Shown here in pieces: positions 35,108 to 43,983 of a DNA stretch of 64,000 bases (within the stretch, counting starts at the first letter, position 1; every line of letters starts with the position of its first letter). The translations under genes were made by a program, and so were the position numbers. Source of the stretch: Collinsella sp. (GTDB lineage Bacteria > Actinomycetota > Coriobacteriia > Coriobacteriales > Coriobacteriaceae); assembly GCA_019414565.1 (NCBI GenBank), contig DXLU01000031.1:124001-188000 (forward strand), written 5' to 3'. Below the pieces are notes generated by a model. That model had not been told where the DNA came from and did no database searches. It worked only from the letters and a program-made list of their open reading frames with translations.

Positions 35108-36361
35108 CTATGAGCGCTCGTATTTCGTGGCCCGCCCGGTTCCCTGCCTTACGATTGCATTCCGTTCAAGCAGAGATTCGAGTGCCGCCAACGTCCGCGT
35201 GCGGCTCAGCCCCGTCTGTTTTTCAATCTCGCTTCGCGACATAATTCGCCCGCCCGACAAGGCCTTGAGAACCTGGACCTCTTCCTCGGACCCTTCAAAG
35301 GCATCGGTAACGGGCAATGTGACGGCCACCATGCCGCCGCGAACATCAAAAATTGGTTGATTGATCGAATCGCGATAGGCACGTCTAATGCGCGCAATTC
35401 CCGTACCAAATTTCTCGATATAATCCAGCTTTAAGAAGGCCTCTGCAACGATGGGGTTTCTGAGCACGGATATCTGCCCATACAGGTATTGTTCCGTCGT
35501 CAAACCGGCGGGCAGCGATCCGGGGGAGGTCACAACGACACGATCATCGTACAGGGCAATTTGAACGTTCGCTCGAACGTCCCACGTCCGATGCACCAAA
35601 GCGTTTGCAACAGCTTCGCGGAATGCCTCAAGAGGAATTCGATCGGTTTGGACGCGCTCCATCCCTTCGATACGCTCATAACGGTAGTAGCGTGCAAACA
35701 TAGCCACCGCCCTGTCCACCTGCTCAATTGCGGATACATTTGTCGCCGTCTCGCGATCCAAGATCACATCCTCGGTATCGCCAAAACGGACACAGTCGAT
35801 GCCTGGAAAATCATTCTTATCCGCTAAAATCGCCGCAGCGTTGGTATAGCCATCCTTGCCGAGCAAGCGGAGCGTACGCATGATATCCGGTGTTAGCTCG
35901 GAAATGCCGAGATGTTCAACACACTTATGCTCGAGCGTGTGAAAACTCAAGTCCTGGCGAGCCGACGTGAGCGCGTCGAACGTTACGTTGCTGCCTTCGA
36001 GCGTCAGCCTGCCATACTCAAACCGGTCGACCTCCACCGTTGCCGAATCGTTTCGTCTGTAGGCCTTTCCCTTGCTTCGATAGGGTTTGTCCTGCCCCTC
36101 ATAAACCGTAAGGATTACGGTCCCGTGTTTCTCATCGGGCTCAAGCGAGTAACGAGGCGCGGGATCAAGACTGTCGTTAATCATGTTCTCGATGCGCAGG
36201 CATTCTGCAACCGGATCCGCAAGGCCGACAGCCACGCCATCGTCATCAACGCCAAACTCAATCTTGCCCGTCCCGTAGTTTGCATAGGCGCTCACCGTTT
36301 TAAGAAACGTCGGCGTAACGCTTTCCTTGTATTCGACTGTAGGGCTCTCTCTAACAACCAT
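35108..36361 (-). CDS. AlbA_2/Schlafen-type ATP-binding regulator
   Basis: A 417-residue protein of the AlbA_2 plus HATPase_c_4 kind often labelled RecG-like helicase, though it has no helicase motifs. The AlbA_2 domain is N-terminal (EYKESVTPTFLKTVSAYANY, KIEFGVDDDG). In the middle lies a GHKL-type ATPase region (REAVANALVHRTW, DDRVVVTSPGSLP, GTGIARIRRAY). At the end is a winged helix (MSRSEIEKQTGLSRTRTLAALE). The ATG at 36361 has GAGGGGG upstream and is better than the ATG at 36388. A 19-bp inverted repeat covers its promoter, suggesting autoregulation. Its biological role is not established. Confidence 0.85.
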   Translation of the reverse strand: MVVRESPTVEYKESVTPTFLKTVSAYANYGTGKIEFGVDDDGVAVGLADPVAECLRIENMINDSLDPAPRYSLEPDEKHGTVILTVYEGQDKPYRSKGKAYRRNDSATVEVDRFEYGRLTLEGSNVTFDALTSARQDLSFHTLEHKCVEHLGISELTPDIMRTLRLLGKDGYTNAAAILADKNDFPGIDCVRFGDTEDVILDRETATNVSAIEQVDRAVAMFARYYRYERIEGMERVQTDRIPLEAFREAVANALVHRTWDVRANVQIALYDDRVVVTSPGSLPAGLTTEQYLYGQISVLRNPIVAEAFLKLDYIEKFGTGIARIRRAYRDSINQPIFDVRGGMVAVTLPVTDAFEGSEEEVQVLKALSGGRIMSRSEIEKQTGLSRTRTLAALESLLERNAIVRQGTGRATKYERS

Positions 36362-36398
36362 ATGCACAACCCCCTCGTTTCGTACCATTCATAACCGT

Positions 36399-36457
36399 AT
36401 TATAAGACGAAAACCGTTTGCGTATTGATTAATCCACGACGCAAACGGTTTTCGTCT
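36399..36457 (-). promoter_or_regulatory. Promoter with 19-bp inverted repeat before the AlbA_2 gene
   Basis: A perfect TATAAT on the minus strand (36399-36404) is directly preceded by perfect 19-bp arms AGACGAAAACCGTTTGCGT (36405-36423) and their complement (36439-36457). The dyad covers the -35 position, as an operator would. The alternative reading is a hairpin terminator. Confidence 0.6.
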
Positions 36458-36479
36458 GTCAATATGTCTGCAATCCAAA

Positions 36480-36521
36480 CGAAAAGAGCCCCGAGCTCGT
36501 ATGAACTCGGGGCTCTTTTCG
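36480..36521. terminator. Bidirectional terminator-like hairpin
   Basis: A perfect 16-bp stem CGAAAAGAGCCCCGAG/CTCGGGGCTCTTTTCG with a 10-base loop and TTTT on both strands. No intact gene ends here now; it may be a relic of the broken GntR-type gene region that follows. Confidence 0.7.
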
Positions 36522-36674
36522 CCGCACATCTATGAGAGGAAAATTTCGATGCGTACGGGCGCTACTCCATGAAGCCGCCCTGGGATGGCGGCAACCTCGC
36601 CGTTACCCGTCTGATGGGTGTGCTCAAGGCATCCGTTCCCCTCTTTATCGACGTAACGGGCAAAATAGCTCGTC

Positions 36675-36815
36675 GAGGAGACCATCCGCACGCACCACGG
36701 TGTGGCCGACGCCATCGAGGCGCGCAACCCCACCGCCGCTCACGATGCGATGTATCTGCACCTGGTCTACAACCGCAACATGATTGCGGAAGGCACACAG
36801 ACAAAAGGCATTTAA
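36675..36815 (+). pseudogene. C-terminal remnant of a GntR/FCD regulator
   Basis: Open codons to a TAA at 36813 give HHGVADAIEARNPTAAHDAM and YLHLVYNRNMI, the last two helices of an FCD domain. No start codon or DNA-binding domain precedes it: 36530-36674 has no coherent reading on either strand. It probably once regulated the oxidoreductase whose gene ends at 36950. Confidence 0.6.
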
Positions 36816-36949
36816 GGCTCGACAATAATCTTTCTTTGATAAAACGCAGGCAGCGAGCGCTTGCGTTTTATCAAATGGTGCAATGGGGTCAGGTTTACAT
36901 GCATCAACTTAGCGCAAAGTAACCTGGCCCCCATGCGCCAAGGGGTTGA
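36816..36949. repeat. Hairpin and nested GGTCAGGTT element (family C, copy 1)
   Basis: GATAAAACGCA/TGCGTTTTATC arms at 36838-36872 form a strong hairpin. Directly after it, 36876-36940 is a nested imperfect palindrome (TGGTGCAATGGGGTCAGGTT against AACCTGGCCCCCATGCGCCA). A related element lies at 47915-47979. It may terminate the oxidoreductase gene, whose stop is 9 bp further on the minus strand. Confidence 0.65.
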
Positions 36950-38899
36950 CTAGAGTTCGCAGGCGATCTTGTAGCCATCGCCGATAGCGTCGCGGATGTT
37001 GCCGCACTTGTTGGCATCGCCCAGCACGCGGGTGGCAACACCGGCCGCGGCAAGGTCGTCGGCAAGCTTGCTATTGGGACGATAGCCCATGGCAAGCACC
37101 AGCGTATCGGCATCGGCGATGGTGTGGATCTCGCCATCCTTTTCGTAGCTGATGGTGTCCTCGGTAATCTCGGTCACCTTGGCCTCGGTCAGCACGTGGA
37201 CGCCCTTGGAGAGCATGCGCGTAATGAGCACCGCGCGACCGGCGCCGCCCTCGTTGGCGGCGAGCGTCTTGGTCATCTCGATGACGGTGACATCGCGGTT
37301 GGCCGGTGACAGGTCGTTGACCAGCGGAGCCAGGTAATCGGCCGTCTCGCAGCCAACGGTACCGCCGCCCACGATGACGATCTTTTTGCCCGGGAAAGCC
37401 TTGCCGCCCAGCAGGTCGTCAGCCGTCATAACCTGCTTAAAGCCCTGCATAAAGGCCGGAGCGATGGGCTCGGCGCCATAAGCCAGGACAACCTCGTAGC
37501 CCGCGTAATCGCACTGAATGTCCTCGGCCGAAAGCTCGGTACCAAAGACGCACGTGACGCCGGCCTCGGCCAGGCGACGGTACTGATACTTAATCACACG
37601 AGTGAGCTCCTGCTTTGCCGGCGGAACGGCCGCGATGCGCATCTCGCCGCCCGGTTCGTCCTGCTTATCCACGAGCACCACGTTATGGCCGCGCTTGGCG
37701 GCAATGTAGGCCGCCTCCATGCCAGCGGGACCGGCGCCCACAACGAGCACGTTCTTGGCCTCGGCGGCAGGCTCGTAGCCGGCCTCGTCGCGCTCGACGT
37801 CCGGGTTGACGGTGCAGGAGATGCGCTTGCCGAACATGATGCCGTTCAGGCAGCGCAGGCAGCCGATGCAGGGACGGATCTCGTCGGCGTTGCCGGCAGC
37901 CGCCTTATTGCAGAACTCGGCATCGCACAGGTTGGCGCGGCCCATCATGCAGATGTCGGCGGCGCCGTCCTCGATCAGCTCCTCGGCAATCCATGCCTCG
38001 TTGATGCGGCCGACCGTGGCGACGGGAATGTTCACGTGCTTCTTAATCTCACGCGAGCAAGCGGCGTGCGAGGCCTGCTGCGTGCCAGCGGCGGGAATGG
38101 CAGAGCCGCGCTTGATGGTGGTGCCGCCCGACACGTGAATCATGTCGACGCCGACCTTCTCCAGGCGACGCGAGACATAGATCATATCGTTGAGGGTCAG
38201 GCCGCCATCGGTGTACTCGTCGCCCGAGATACGAACGTCGATGATGAAGTCCTTGCCGCAGCGCTCGCGAATCTCGGCGATGACCTCGAGCAGGAAGCGC
38301 ATGCGGGCGTCGAGCGAGCCGCCGTACTCGTCGGTACGCTTGTTGTAGAGCGGAGTCAAAAAGCCGCCGAGCATACCGTGGGCGTGCGCCGCATGGACCT
38401 CGACGCCATCGACGCCGGCCTTCTGCATACGCACGGCCGCGTCGCCAAACTGATGCGTAAGCTCGTGGATCTCATCGACCGTGATGGGGCGCGGCGCCTC
38501 GCGGGCATAGGACGGGCCCACAAAGGACGGAGCGATCAGGCGCGGCGTACCCGGAATGTTAAAGGCCATGTAGGCGGGGTGGAAGAGCTGCGGCATAATC
38601 TTGCAGCCATACTCATGGACGGCTGCGGCGAGCTTTTCCCAGCCGGGGATAAACGTGTCGTCGTAGCAGCACATGTCACCCGGCAGATAGGTATAGGTGG
38701 GCTCGACCGTCACGACCTCGGTGATGATCAGGCCCACGCCGCCCTTGGCGCGGGCACGGTAATGATCGACCAAGTCGTCGGTCACATAGCCATGATCGGC
38801 CAGGTTGGTGGATACCGGCGGCATAAAGACGCGGTTCTTGACCTCGGTCGTACCGACCTTGATCGGGCTAAAGAGCATCGGATAGGCGGAGGACTCCAT
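36950..38899 (-). CDS. Old-Yellow-Enzyme family FMN/FAD/[4Fe-4S] NAD(P)H oxidoreductase
   Basis: A 649-residue enzyme of the 2,4-dienoyl-CoA reductase/BaiCD/enoate reductase family. The TIM barrel (1-360: MPPVSTNLADHGYVTDDLVDHY, HAAHAHGMLGGFLTPLYNKR, YGGSLDARMRFLLEV) binds FMN. A four-cysteine cluster follows (CIGCLRC...CTVNP), then FAD- and NAD-binding Rossmann domains (VLVVGAGPAGMEAA, IVIVGGGTVGCETA). Such enzymes reduce activated C=C bonds; gut relatives act on bile acids, cinnamates or steroids, but the substrate here is not determined. The ATG at 38899 has AAAGGA upstream. It stands alone beside a decayed FCD regulator. Confidence 0.9.
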   Translation of the reverse strand: MESSAYPMLFSPIKVGTTEVKNRVFMPPVSTNLADHGYVTDDLVDHYRARAKGGVGLIITEVVTVEPTYTYLPGDMCCYDDTFIPGWEKLAAAVHEYGCKIMPQLFHPAYMAFNIPGTPRLIAPSFVGPSYAREAPRPITVDEIHELTHQFGDAAVRMQKAGVDGVEVHAAHAHGMLGGFLTPLYNKRTDEYGGSLDARMRFLLEVIAEIRERCGKDFIIDVRISGDEYTDGGLTLNDMIYVSRRLEKVGVDMIHVSGGTTIKRGSAIPAAGTQQASHAACSREIKKHVNIPVATVGRINEAWIAEELIEDGAADICMMGRANLCDAEFCNKAAAGNADEIRPCIGCLRCLNGIMFGKRISCTVNPDVERDEAGYEPAAEAKNVLVVGAGPAGMEAAYIAAKRGHNVVLVDKQDEPGGEMRIAAVPPAKQELTRVIKYQYRRLAEAGVTCVFGTELSAEDIQCDYAGYEVVLAYGAEPIAPAFMQGFKQVMTADDLLGGKAFPGKKIVIVGGGTVGCETADYLAPLVNDLSPANRDVTVIEMTKTLAANEGGAGRAVLITRMLSKGVHVLTEAKVTEITEDTISYEKDGEIHTIADADTLVLAMGYRPNSKLADDLAAAGVATRVLGDANKCGNIRDAIGDGYKIACEL

Positions 38900-39009
38900 A
38901 CAGGCTTCCTTTCGTTTGAGCCGCTCGGCGGCAGTTGCTAACGTACCTATCGTATCAGCAACTGCCGTATCCGCACTCGCTCGCACTCTCCACCTTCAAT
39001 CCCGACCCT

Positions 39010-39084
39010 CACAAAAAGTTGCGGTGGAATACGGAGTAGATGAGGCTTTTGACAGGCAAAACAGTCCGTATTTCACCGCAACTG
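39010..39084. repeat. GTTGCGGTGGAATACGGA hairpin, family D, copy 1
   Basis: Arms 39018-39035 and 39065-39082 pair with one mismatch. The whole unit, including the 29-base loop, recurs at 47423-47500. The two copies bracket the kdp locus (39152-47416). Confidence 0.85.
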
Positions 39085-39151
39085 ATGGGCGGGATGGAAT
39101 TGAGGGCTCAGATAGTCAGCCATGCCCTCATCTCATCCGCCACTCCCTCAC

Positions 39152-39742
39152 CTACAGCGCGCCGTCCAGCATAAGGTTCACCTTGAGCACGTTAACCGTG
39201 GGCTCGCCGAACACGCCGAGGAAACGGCCCTTGGTGCACGCGGCGATGATGTCGCGCACCTCGTCCTTACTTTTGCCCGTGGCCTTGGCAAGGCGCGGGA
39301 CCTGGTACTCGGCGGCATCCGGAGAGATCTCCGGGTCGAGGCCGGACCCCGAACACGTCACCAGGTCGACGGGCACAGCGTCCATATCGGCATCGGGGTT
39401 GGCAGCGCGGATCTTCTTCACGCGCGCGTCCACAAGCTGCCGATACTCCTCACTCGCCGGGGACAAGTTGGACGGGGCACCATACGCCATGAGCTCGCCG
39501 TCTTCGCCTTCGACAATTGACACGTTCTGGATGCGGCCCCACATGTGGTCCTCGTCCTCGAAGTTCTGGCCGATGAGCTCGGAGCCCACAACCTTGCCGT
39601 CGACCGTAATGAGCGAACCGTTCGCCTGATACGGGAACGCAACCTGGGCGATGCCGGTCACGACGAGCGTATAGCCCAGGCCGCAGACAACGGTAAACAG
39701 CGCGAACACGCCCAGTGCGCGCGATGCAACACCTTTGAACAT
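39152..39742 (-). CDS. kdpC: K+-transporting ATPase subunit C
   Basis: The small chaperone-like subunit of the KdpFABC potassium pump, 196 residues. One N-terminal membrane helix (about 8-30) is followed by an extracellular domain with the family motifs GSELIGQNF and PVDLVTCSGSGLDPEISPDAA. The ATG at 39742 has GGAGG six bases upstream, better than the ATG at 39754. It is the last gene of kdpFABC, 13 bp after kdpB. Confidence 0.97.
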   Translation of the reverse strand: MFKGVASRALGVFALFTVVCGLGYTLVVTGIAQVAFPYQANGSLITVDGKVVGSELIGQNFEDEDHMWGRIQNVSIVEGEDGELMAYGAPSNLSPASEEYRQLVDARVKKIRAANPDADMDAVPVDLVTCSGSGLDPEISPDAAEYQVPRLAKATGKSKDEVRDIIAACTKGRFLGVFGEPTVNVLKVNLMLDGAL

Positions 39743-39754
39743 ACAAACCTCCAC

Positions 39755-41809
39755 TTACATAATGCCGCAGAACGCGAGCAGCATGTCGATGAGCTTGATG
39801 AATACGAACGGGGCAACGATGCCGCCCAGACCCCACACGAGCAGGTTGTGGGTCAGCAGCTGTCCGGACGGGACCTCGCGGTACTTAACGCCCTTCAGCG
39901 CGGCCGGGATCAGCGCGACGATAACGAGCGCGTTATAGATGATGGCCGAAAGAACCGCGGACAGCGGGCTTGCCAGGCCGAGGATGTTGAGGGCGTCCAA
40001 CCCGGGGTAGATCGGCGAGAACAGGGCCGGAATGATAGCGAAGTACTTCGCCACGTCGTTGGCCACTGAGAAGGTCGTGAGCGAACCGCGGGTCATGAGC
40101 AGCTGCTTGCCAATACGCACGACCTCGATGAGCTTGGTGGGGCTGGAGTCGAGGTCTACCATGTTGCCGGCCTCCTTGGCAGCCTGGGTGCCCGTGTTCA
40201 TGGCCACGGCGACGTCGGCCTGGGCCAGAGCGGGCGCGTCGTTGGTGCCGTCGCCGGTCATGGCGACCAGGTGACCCTCACGCTGGAACTCGCGGATCTT
40301 CTCGAGTTTGCCTTCAGGGGTGGCCTCGGCCAGGAAGTCGTCAACGCCGGCCTCGGCGGCGATTGCCGCGGCGGTGAGCGGATTGTCGCCCGTCACCATG
40401 ATGGTCTTGATGCCCATCTTGCGCAGGTCGGCGAACTTCTCCTTAACGCCGGACTTGATGATGTCCTTGAGGTACACAACGCCCAGCACGCGGCAGTTCT
40501 TGGTCACGACCAGCGGGGTGCCGCCGGCCTTGGCGATGCGCTCGACGGCCTCGTCGCACTCCTGAGAGAACACGCCGCCGGCTGCCTCCACATAGGTGCG
40601 CACGGAATCGGCAGCGCCCTTGCGGATCTCATTGCCCTCGTAGTTCACGCCGGACATACGCGTTGCCGCGGTGAACGGGATGAACTCCATGCCCTTATCC
40701 TCGAGCGTGCGGCCGCGCAGACCGAACTGCTCCTTGGCGAGCACGACGATGGAACGGCCCTCGGGGGTCTCGTCGGCCAGCGAGGAAAGCTGGGCGGCAT
40801 CGGCCAGCTCCGCGGGATCGACGCCGTCGACCGGGATGAACTCGGCGGCTTGGCGGTTACCCAGGGTGATGGTGCCGGTCTTGTCGAGCATGAGGATGTC
40901 GACGTCGCCGGCGGCCTCGATGGCGCGGCCGGACATGGCCAGCACGTTGGCCTCGTTCAGACGGCTCATGCCGGCGATGCCGATGGCGGACAGAAGAGCG
41001 CCGATGGTAGTGGGAGCCAGGCACACGAGCAGCGCCACGAGCGTGGTCACGGCCGTGGGGGTGACCATGTCGTTAAGACCGGCCGAGAAGCAGGAGTAAC
41101 AATACAGGGCCAGCGTGACCAGGATAAAGACGATGGAGAGGGCCACCAGGAAGATCTCCAGAGCGATCTCGTTAGGGGTCTTCTTGCGCGCGGCACCCTC
41201 GACCATCGCGATCATCTTGTCCAGGAAGCTCTGGCCGGGCTCACTGGAGATCTTGACGATGATCCAGTCGGACAGCACCGTGGTACCGCCGGTAACGGCA
41301 GAGCGGTCGCCGCCGGCCTCGCGGACCACGGGGGCGGACTCGCCGGTGATGGCGGACTCGTCAACGGAGGCAGCGCCCTCGATGACGTCACCGTCGCCGG
41401 GAATCTGCTCGCCGGCGCGTACGATCACCAGGTCGCCGCGCGTGAGCTCGGTGCCGGGAACGACGATGAAGTGCTCCTTGTCCTCAACGGACTCGATGCG
41501 ATGGGCCTCGACATCCTTCTTGGCCGCACGCAGGGAATCGGCCTGGGCCTTACCGCGGCCCTCGGCAAGCGCCTCGGCGAAGTTCGAGAACAGGTCGGTG
41601 AGCCACAGGATGACCGCGATGGCGACCACATAGTAGGTGGGCACACCCGCGTCCTGCACACCGAAAATGGAAGCGACGGCCAGGACGGAGGTCATGACGG
41701 CGGAAAGCCACACCAGGAACATGACCGGGTTTTGAATCTGGACGCGAGGATCCAGCTTGGCAAACGAGTCGCGGACCGCGCGGCCCATCATGTCTTTTTG
41801 CATAGCCAT
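39755..41809 (-). CDS. kdpB: K+-transporting P-type ATPase subunit B
   Basis: The catalytic P-type ATPase of Kdp, 684 residues. The phosphorylation site is in DKTGTITLGNR, the actuator loop is TGESAPVVRE, and the hinge motif is MTGDGTNDAPALAQADVAVA. The membrane helices are of the short P1 type. ATP hydrolysis here drives potassium through KdpA. I start at the ATG at 41809, which follows GGAGG in the gap after kdpA; an ATG two codons on is possible. Confidence 0.98.
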   Translation of the reverse strand: MAMQKDMMGRAVRDSFAKLDPRVQIQNPVMFLVWLSAVMTSVLAVASIFGVQDAGVPTYYVVAIAVILWLTDLFSNFAEALAEGRGKAQADSLRAAKKDVEAHRIESVEDKEHFIVVPGTELTRGDLVIVRAGEQIPGDGDVIEGAASVDESAITGESAPVVREAGGDRSAVTGGTTVLSDWIIVKISSEPGQSFLDKMIAMVEGAARKKTPNEIALEIFLVALSIVFILVTLALYCYSCFSAGLNDMVTPTAVTTLVALLVCLAPTTIGALLSAIGIAGMSRLNEANVLAMSGRAIEAAGDVDILMLDKTGTITLGNRQAAEFIPVDGVDPAELADAAQLSSLADETPEGRSIVVLAKEQFGLRGRTLEDKGMEFIPFTAATRMSGVNYEGNEIRKGAADSVRTYVEAAGGVFSQECDEAVERIAKAGGTPLVVTKNCRVLGVVYLKDIIKSGVKEKFADLRKMGIKTIMVTGDNPLTAAAIAAEAGVDDFLAEATPEGKLEKIREFQREGHLVAMTGDGTNDAPALAQADVAVAMNTGTQAAKEAGNMVDLDSSPTKLIEVVRIGKQLLMTRGSLTTFSVANDVAKYFAIIPALFSPIYPGLDALNILGLASPLSAVLSAIIYNALVIVALIPAALKGVKYREVPSGQLLTHNLLVWGLGGIVAPFVFIKLIDMLLAFCGIM

Positions 41810-41825
41810 AAATCTGCGCCCTCCT

Positions 41826-43649
41826 TTACGCAATCATCTGGAAGAACTCGGCAACGGGGCCAAGCGCCAGGGCCGGGAAGAAGCTCAGGGCACCGATCAG
41901 CAGAACGATGAACACGAGCAGGAATACGAACATGCCGTTGGTGGTAGACAGGGTACCGGCGCTCTCGGCGACCTTACCCTTCTTGGCCAGCGAGCCAGCG
42001 ATAGCCAGCGTACCGATGATGGGCATGAAGCGGGCGAACAGCATCTCGAGGCCGAGCATGACGTTGGTCCAGGGAACGTTGCAGTTCATGCCTGCAAACG
42101 CCGAGCCGTTGTTGCCGTCGCATGAGGTGAAGGCATACAGCACCTCGGAGAAGCCGTGCGCGCCACCATTGTTGAGCTGGTCGGCAAGACCGGGCACCAT
42201 GCAGGCGATGGCCGAACACACCAGAATGGCAAACGGAGTTGCCAGGCACAGGACAACTGCCCAGCGCATCTCGCCCGGCTCGATCTTCTTGCCCAGGAAC
42301 TCGGGCGTGCGGCCGACCATAAGGCCGGCGATGAACACTGTGAGGATGGCGAAGCCGATCATGCCGTACAGGCCGCAGCCCACGCCGCCGAAGACGACCT
42401 CGCCCAGAGCCATCTGGAGCATCTGGACAAAACCGCCCAGCGGGGTGTAGGAGTCGTGCATGGAGTTAACCGAGCCGTTGGAAGCGGCGGTGGTGTAAGC
42501 CGACCACGTAGAGGAGGTGGCGATACCGAAGCGGCTCTCCTTGCCCTCCATGTTGCCGCCGGCCTGGCCGTCGGTCATCTCGATACCGACCGCTCCGCCG
42601 TCGGCCAGCTGCGGGGTACCCGCATGCTCGTTGACGGCGATGATGCTGGTGAAGATCACCAGCAGGATGAACATGGCGGCAAAGATGGCCTTGCCCTGCT
42701 TGGTGTTCTTGACGCCGATACCGAAGGTGAAGCAGCAGGCGGCCGGAATCAGCAGCAGGCTGGTCATCTCGATGATGTTGGTGAAGGCACTGGGGTTCTC
42801 ATACGGATGGGCGGAGTTCACGCCGAAGAAGCCGCCGCCGTTGGTGCCGGACTGCTTGATGGCGACCTGAGGAGCCGCGGGACCCTGGGGCAGGAACTGC
42901 TCGGTGACCACGCGCGCGCCCTCGACAACCTTGCCGTCGACCTTGACCGTGTCGCCCTCGATCTGGGCGCCGTCGATGACGCTCCAGCCACCGTCTGCAT
43001 TAGGCTGGACAGCGACGGGCTCTACGAGCTCAGCCTTCTGAGCCGGCTGGAAGTTGGAGATGACGCCACCGGCAGCCAGGCAGATGCCGAACACGAGGTT
43101 CAGCGGGATGAGCACATACAGGACGGTGCGGGTGAGGTCGACCCAGAAGGAACCCAGACCCTGCTCCTTGACCTGACGGAAGCCGCGGATCAGCGCGAAC
43201 ATGACCGCGATACCGGTACCAGCGGAAACGAAGTTCTGCACGGTGAGACCCATGAACTGCACAAGGTAGGACAGGGTGGTCTCACCGGAGTAGGACTGCC
43301 AGTTGGTGTTGGTTATGAAGGAAGCAGCCGTATTGAACGACAGGTCCCATGACACACCCGGCAGGTGCTGGGGATTGCTTGGCAAGAAGGACTGAAACAC
43401 CTGGAGTGCCACAAGAGCCACGAGGCCGATCCCCGAAAAGACCAGCACGCTCGCCAGATAGCGCCTACACCCCATCTGCTCTGCCGCGTCGATGCGAAGC
43501 AGACGATAGACGCCACGCTCCACAGGAGCAATCACAGGCGACAGGAACGTATGCTCACCATCCATGATATGGGCCATGAACCGACCGAGCGGAACGGCCA
43601 GGACGACGAGCACGGCAAAGTACAAGATGTACTGAATCGCAGCGTCCAT
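41826..43649 (-). CDS. kdpA: K+-transporting ATPase subunit A
   Basis: The potassium-channel-like subunit of Kdp, 607 residues (usual about 560), with ten or more membrane helices. Selectivity-filter regions are recognisable: NTNWQSYSGE, GTNGGGFFGVNSAHPYENP, and DGNNGSAFAG near the end. The extra length is in the extracellular loop around residues 215-270 (ADGGWSVIDGAQIEGDTVKV). The ATG lies 3 bp after the kdpF stop, so the two are coupled. Confidence 0.97.
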   Translation of the reverse strand: MDAAIQYILYFAVLVVLAVPLGRFMAHIMDGEHTFLSPVIAPVERGVYRLLRIDAAEQMGCRRYLASVLVFSGIGLVALVALQVFQSFLPSNPQHLPGVSWDLSFNTAASFITNTNWQSYSGETTLSYLVQFMGLTVQNFVSAGTGIAVMFALIRGFRQVKEQGLGSFWVDLTRTVLYVLIPLNLVFGICLAAGGVISNFQPAQKAELVEPVAVQPNADGGWSVIDGAQIEGDTVKVDGKVVEGARVVTEQFLPQGPAAPQVAIKQSGTNGGGFFGVNSAHPYENPSAFTNIIEMTSLLLIPAACCFTFGIGVKNTKQGKAIFAAMFILLVIFTSIIAVNEHAGTPQLADGGAVGIEMTDGQAGGNMEGKESRFGIATSSTWSAYTTAASNGSVNSMHDSYTPLGGFVQMLQMALGEVVFGGVGCGLYGMIGFAILTVFIAGLMVGRTPEFLGKKIEPGEMRWAVVLCLATPFAILVCSAIACMVPGLADQLNNGGAHGFSEVLYAFTSCDGNNGSAFAGMNCNVPWTNVMLGLEMLFARFMPIIGTLAIAGSLAKKGKVAESAGTLSTTNGMFVFLLVFIVLLIGALSFFPALALGPVAEFFQMIA

Positions 43650-43652
43650 AGT

Positions 43653-43739
43653 TTACGAATCACTCCTCATCAGAATGTAGATGTAATAGATAAGGAGTCC
43701 AATGCAGACGACTCCGATGATGGGAATGAGGATGTCCAT
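43653..43739 (-). CDS. kdpF: K+-transporting ATPase small subunit F
   Basis: A 28-residue single-helix membrane peptide (MDILIPIIGVVCIGLLIYYI then YILMRSDS), directly before kdpA and read from an ATG with AAGGGG seven bases upstream. KdpF stabilises the KdpABC complex in the membrane. It is easily missed because of its size; position, length and hydrophobicity all fit. Confidence 0.88.
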   Translation of the reverse strand: MDILIPIIGVVCIGLLIYYIYILMRSDS

Positions 43740-43853
43740 TTACCGCCCCTTTCACGCGCTGTCCGATGTCTCGGACGCCTGCTCTCGCAAGCGTCTGGGG
43801 ACAGTAAACGCTTCTAGGGATTAAAGAGGCGTGAGGGCCGGGGCTCACGTCCT

Positions 43854-43872
43854 TAAGATGCCGTAAAGATGC
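43854..43872. promoter_or_regulatory. Candidate KdpE binding repeats
   Basis: TAAGATGC and TAAAGATGC are repeated in the same direction about 10 bp apart in the 244-bp gap between divergent kdpF and kdpD. OmpR-family regulators bind such direct repeats. A TATACT box at 43906-43911 may serve kdpD. The site is inferred. Confidence 0.4.
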
Positions 43873-43983
43873 AGGTAGAAAGCACTATTGCGGCTGCAGT
43901 GCGCCTATACTCGACCTCGCGAGCATACAGTGGCGTCCTCACCGCGTATGCACGCATGGACAACGTTTCATAAAGGCTACGCT

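Noticed and set aside
40271..43352. Long plus-strand open frames opposite kdpB and kdpA
   Set aside because: Shadows of genes with clear P-type ATPase and channel motifs.
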